Origin: Candidatus Adiutrix sp.
GTDB lineage: Bacteria; Desulfobacterota; Desulfarculia; Adiutricales; Adiutricaceae
Direction: 5' to 3'
Length of the DNA stretch: 5,617 bases
NCBI GenBank assembly: GCA_031286085.1
Contig: JAITUX010000146.1
Span: 1-5,617 of the forward strand
Each line of letters begins with the position of its first letter. Position 1 is the stretch's first letter. Positions 5,455 through 5,617 of this stretch are shown here, piece by piece. The notes under the pieces are model-generated. The model had not been told where the DNA came from. It saw only the letters and a program-made list of their open reading frames with translations, and searched no databases. The translations under genes and the position numbers were made by a program.

Positions 5455-5617
5455 TCAGGCGGCCACCTCGGCGGCGCGGATCCACCAGTTCGGGCGCGCC
5501 CGGGCCAGACGGGCCGGGTCCGCCTCGGCGCCGTGGAGCCACAAGGTGGGCCCGCTGCCCGAGAGGCCCCAAAGCCCCGGCTTTAGCGCCCGGATAGCCC
5601 GGACAGCTTCCTCCAGG
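5455..5617 (-). CDS. ispE: 4-diphosphocytidyl-2-C-methyl-D-erythritol kinase, C-terminal fragment (runs off the right edge)
   Basis: The last 53 codons before a TGA at 5455-5457 read LEEAVRAIRALKPGLWGLSG and on through SGSGPTLWL to IRAAEVAA. SGSGPT is the third conserved motif of GHMP kinases, and its place about 35 residues from the end fits IspE, which phosphorylates CDP-methylerythritol in the MEP route to isoprenoids. The ATP-binding region lies outside the window. The neighbours tRNA-Gln and prs are the usual partners of ispE in many proteobacteria, which supports the call over other GHMP kinases. Confidence 0.9.
   Translation of the reverse strand, partial: LEEAVRAIRALKPGLWGLSGSGPTLWLHGAEADPARLARARPNWWIRAAEVAA

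Noticed and set aside
5282..5572. Open frame on the minus strand spanning the tRNA
   Set aside because: It reads through tRNA-Gln and the terminator and overlaps the ispE end in another frame; composition is that of a GC-rich shadow.

Overview
All real genes in this window lie on the minus strand, so the window is read from right to left. The DNA is GC-rich and the gene order is ispE end, tRNA-Gln, prs, a GAF-domain protein, an MreB-type actin homologue, and then recG. The ispE/tRNA-Gln/prs block and the GC-rich code suggest a high-GC deltaproteobacterium (Desulfobacterota). That placement is inference from gene order and style, not from a search.

Right end (5617 to 4247): the last 53 codons of ispE are followed at once by tRNA-Gln(UUG), a long hairpin terminator, and prs, the enzyme that makes PRPP. 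A strong Rho-independent terminator closes prs. Centre (4241 to 1640): a new transcription unit begins with a promoter carrying a perfect TATAAT -10 box. It encodes a soluble protein with two GAF domains and a GGDEF-like domain whose catalytic motif is lost, followed 13 bp later by an MreB homologue. The first gene appears to start on a rare AUA codon behind a perfect AGGAGG.

Left end (1639 to 1): the first codons of recG follow the mreB stop directly (TGA-ATG), but this copy runs off into unrelated sequence. About 1.4 kb further on, the same 36 bp occur again, and there they open the apparently real recG frame, which leaves the window. Between the two copies lies a lower-GC segment with a complete class II Fic AMP-transferase gene and, just after its stop, a 31-bp perfect inverted repeat built from nested copies of TTTTCTCGAACTAA. 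The simplest reading is that a fic cassette was inserted at the mreB/recG junction, that the 36-bp start of recG was duplicated, and that recG stayed intact with a new ribosome binding site. No transposase or integrase is present in the segment.

No rRNA, CRISPR array or complete insertion sequence was seen, and no gene-free stretch exceeds 300 bases.
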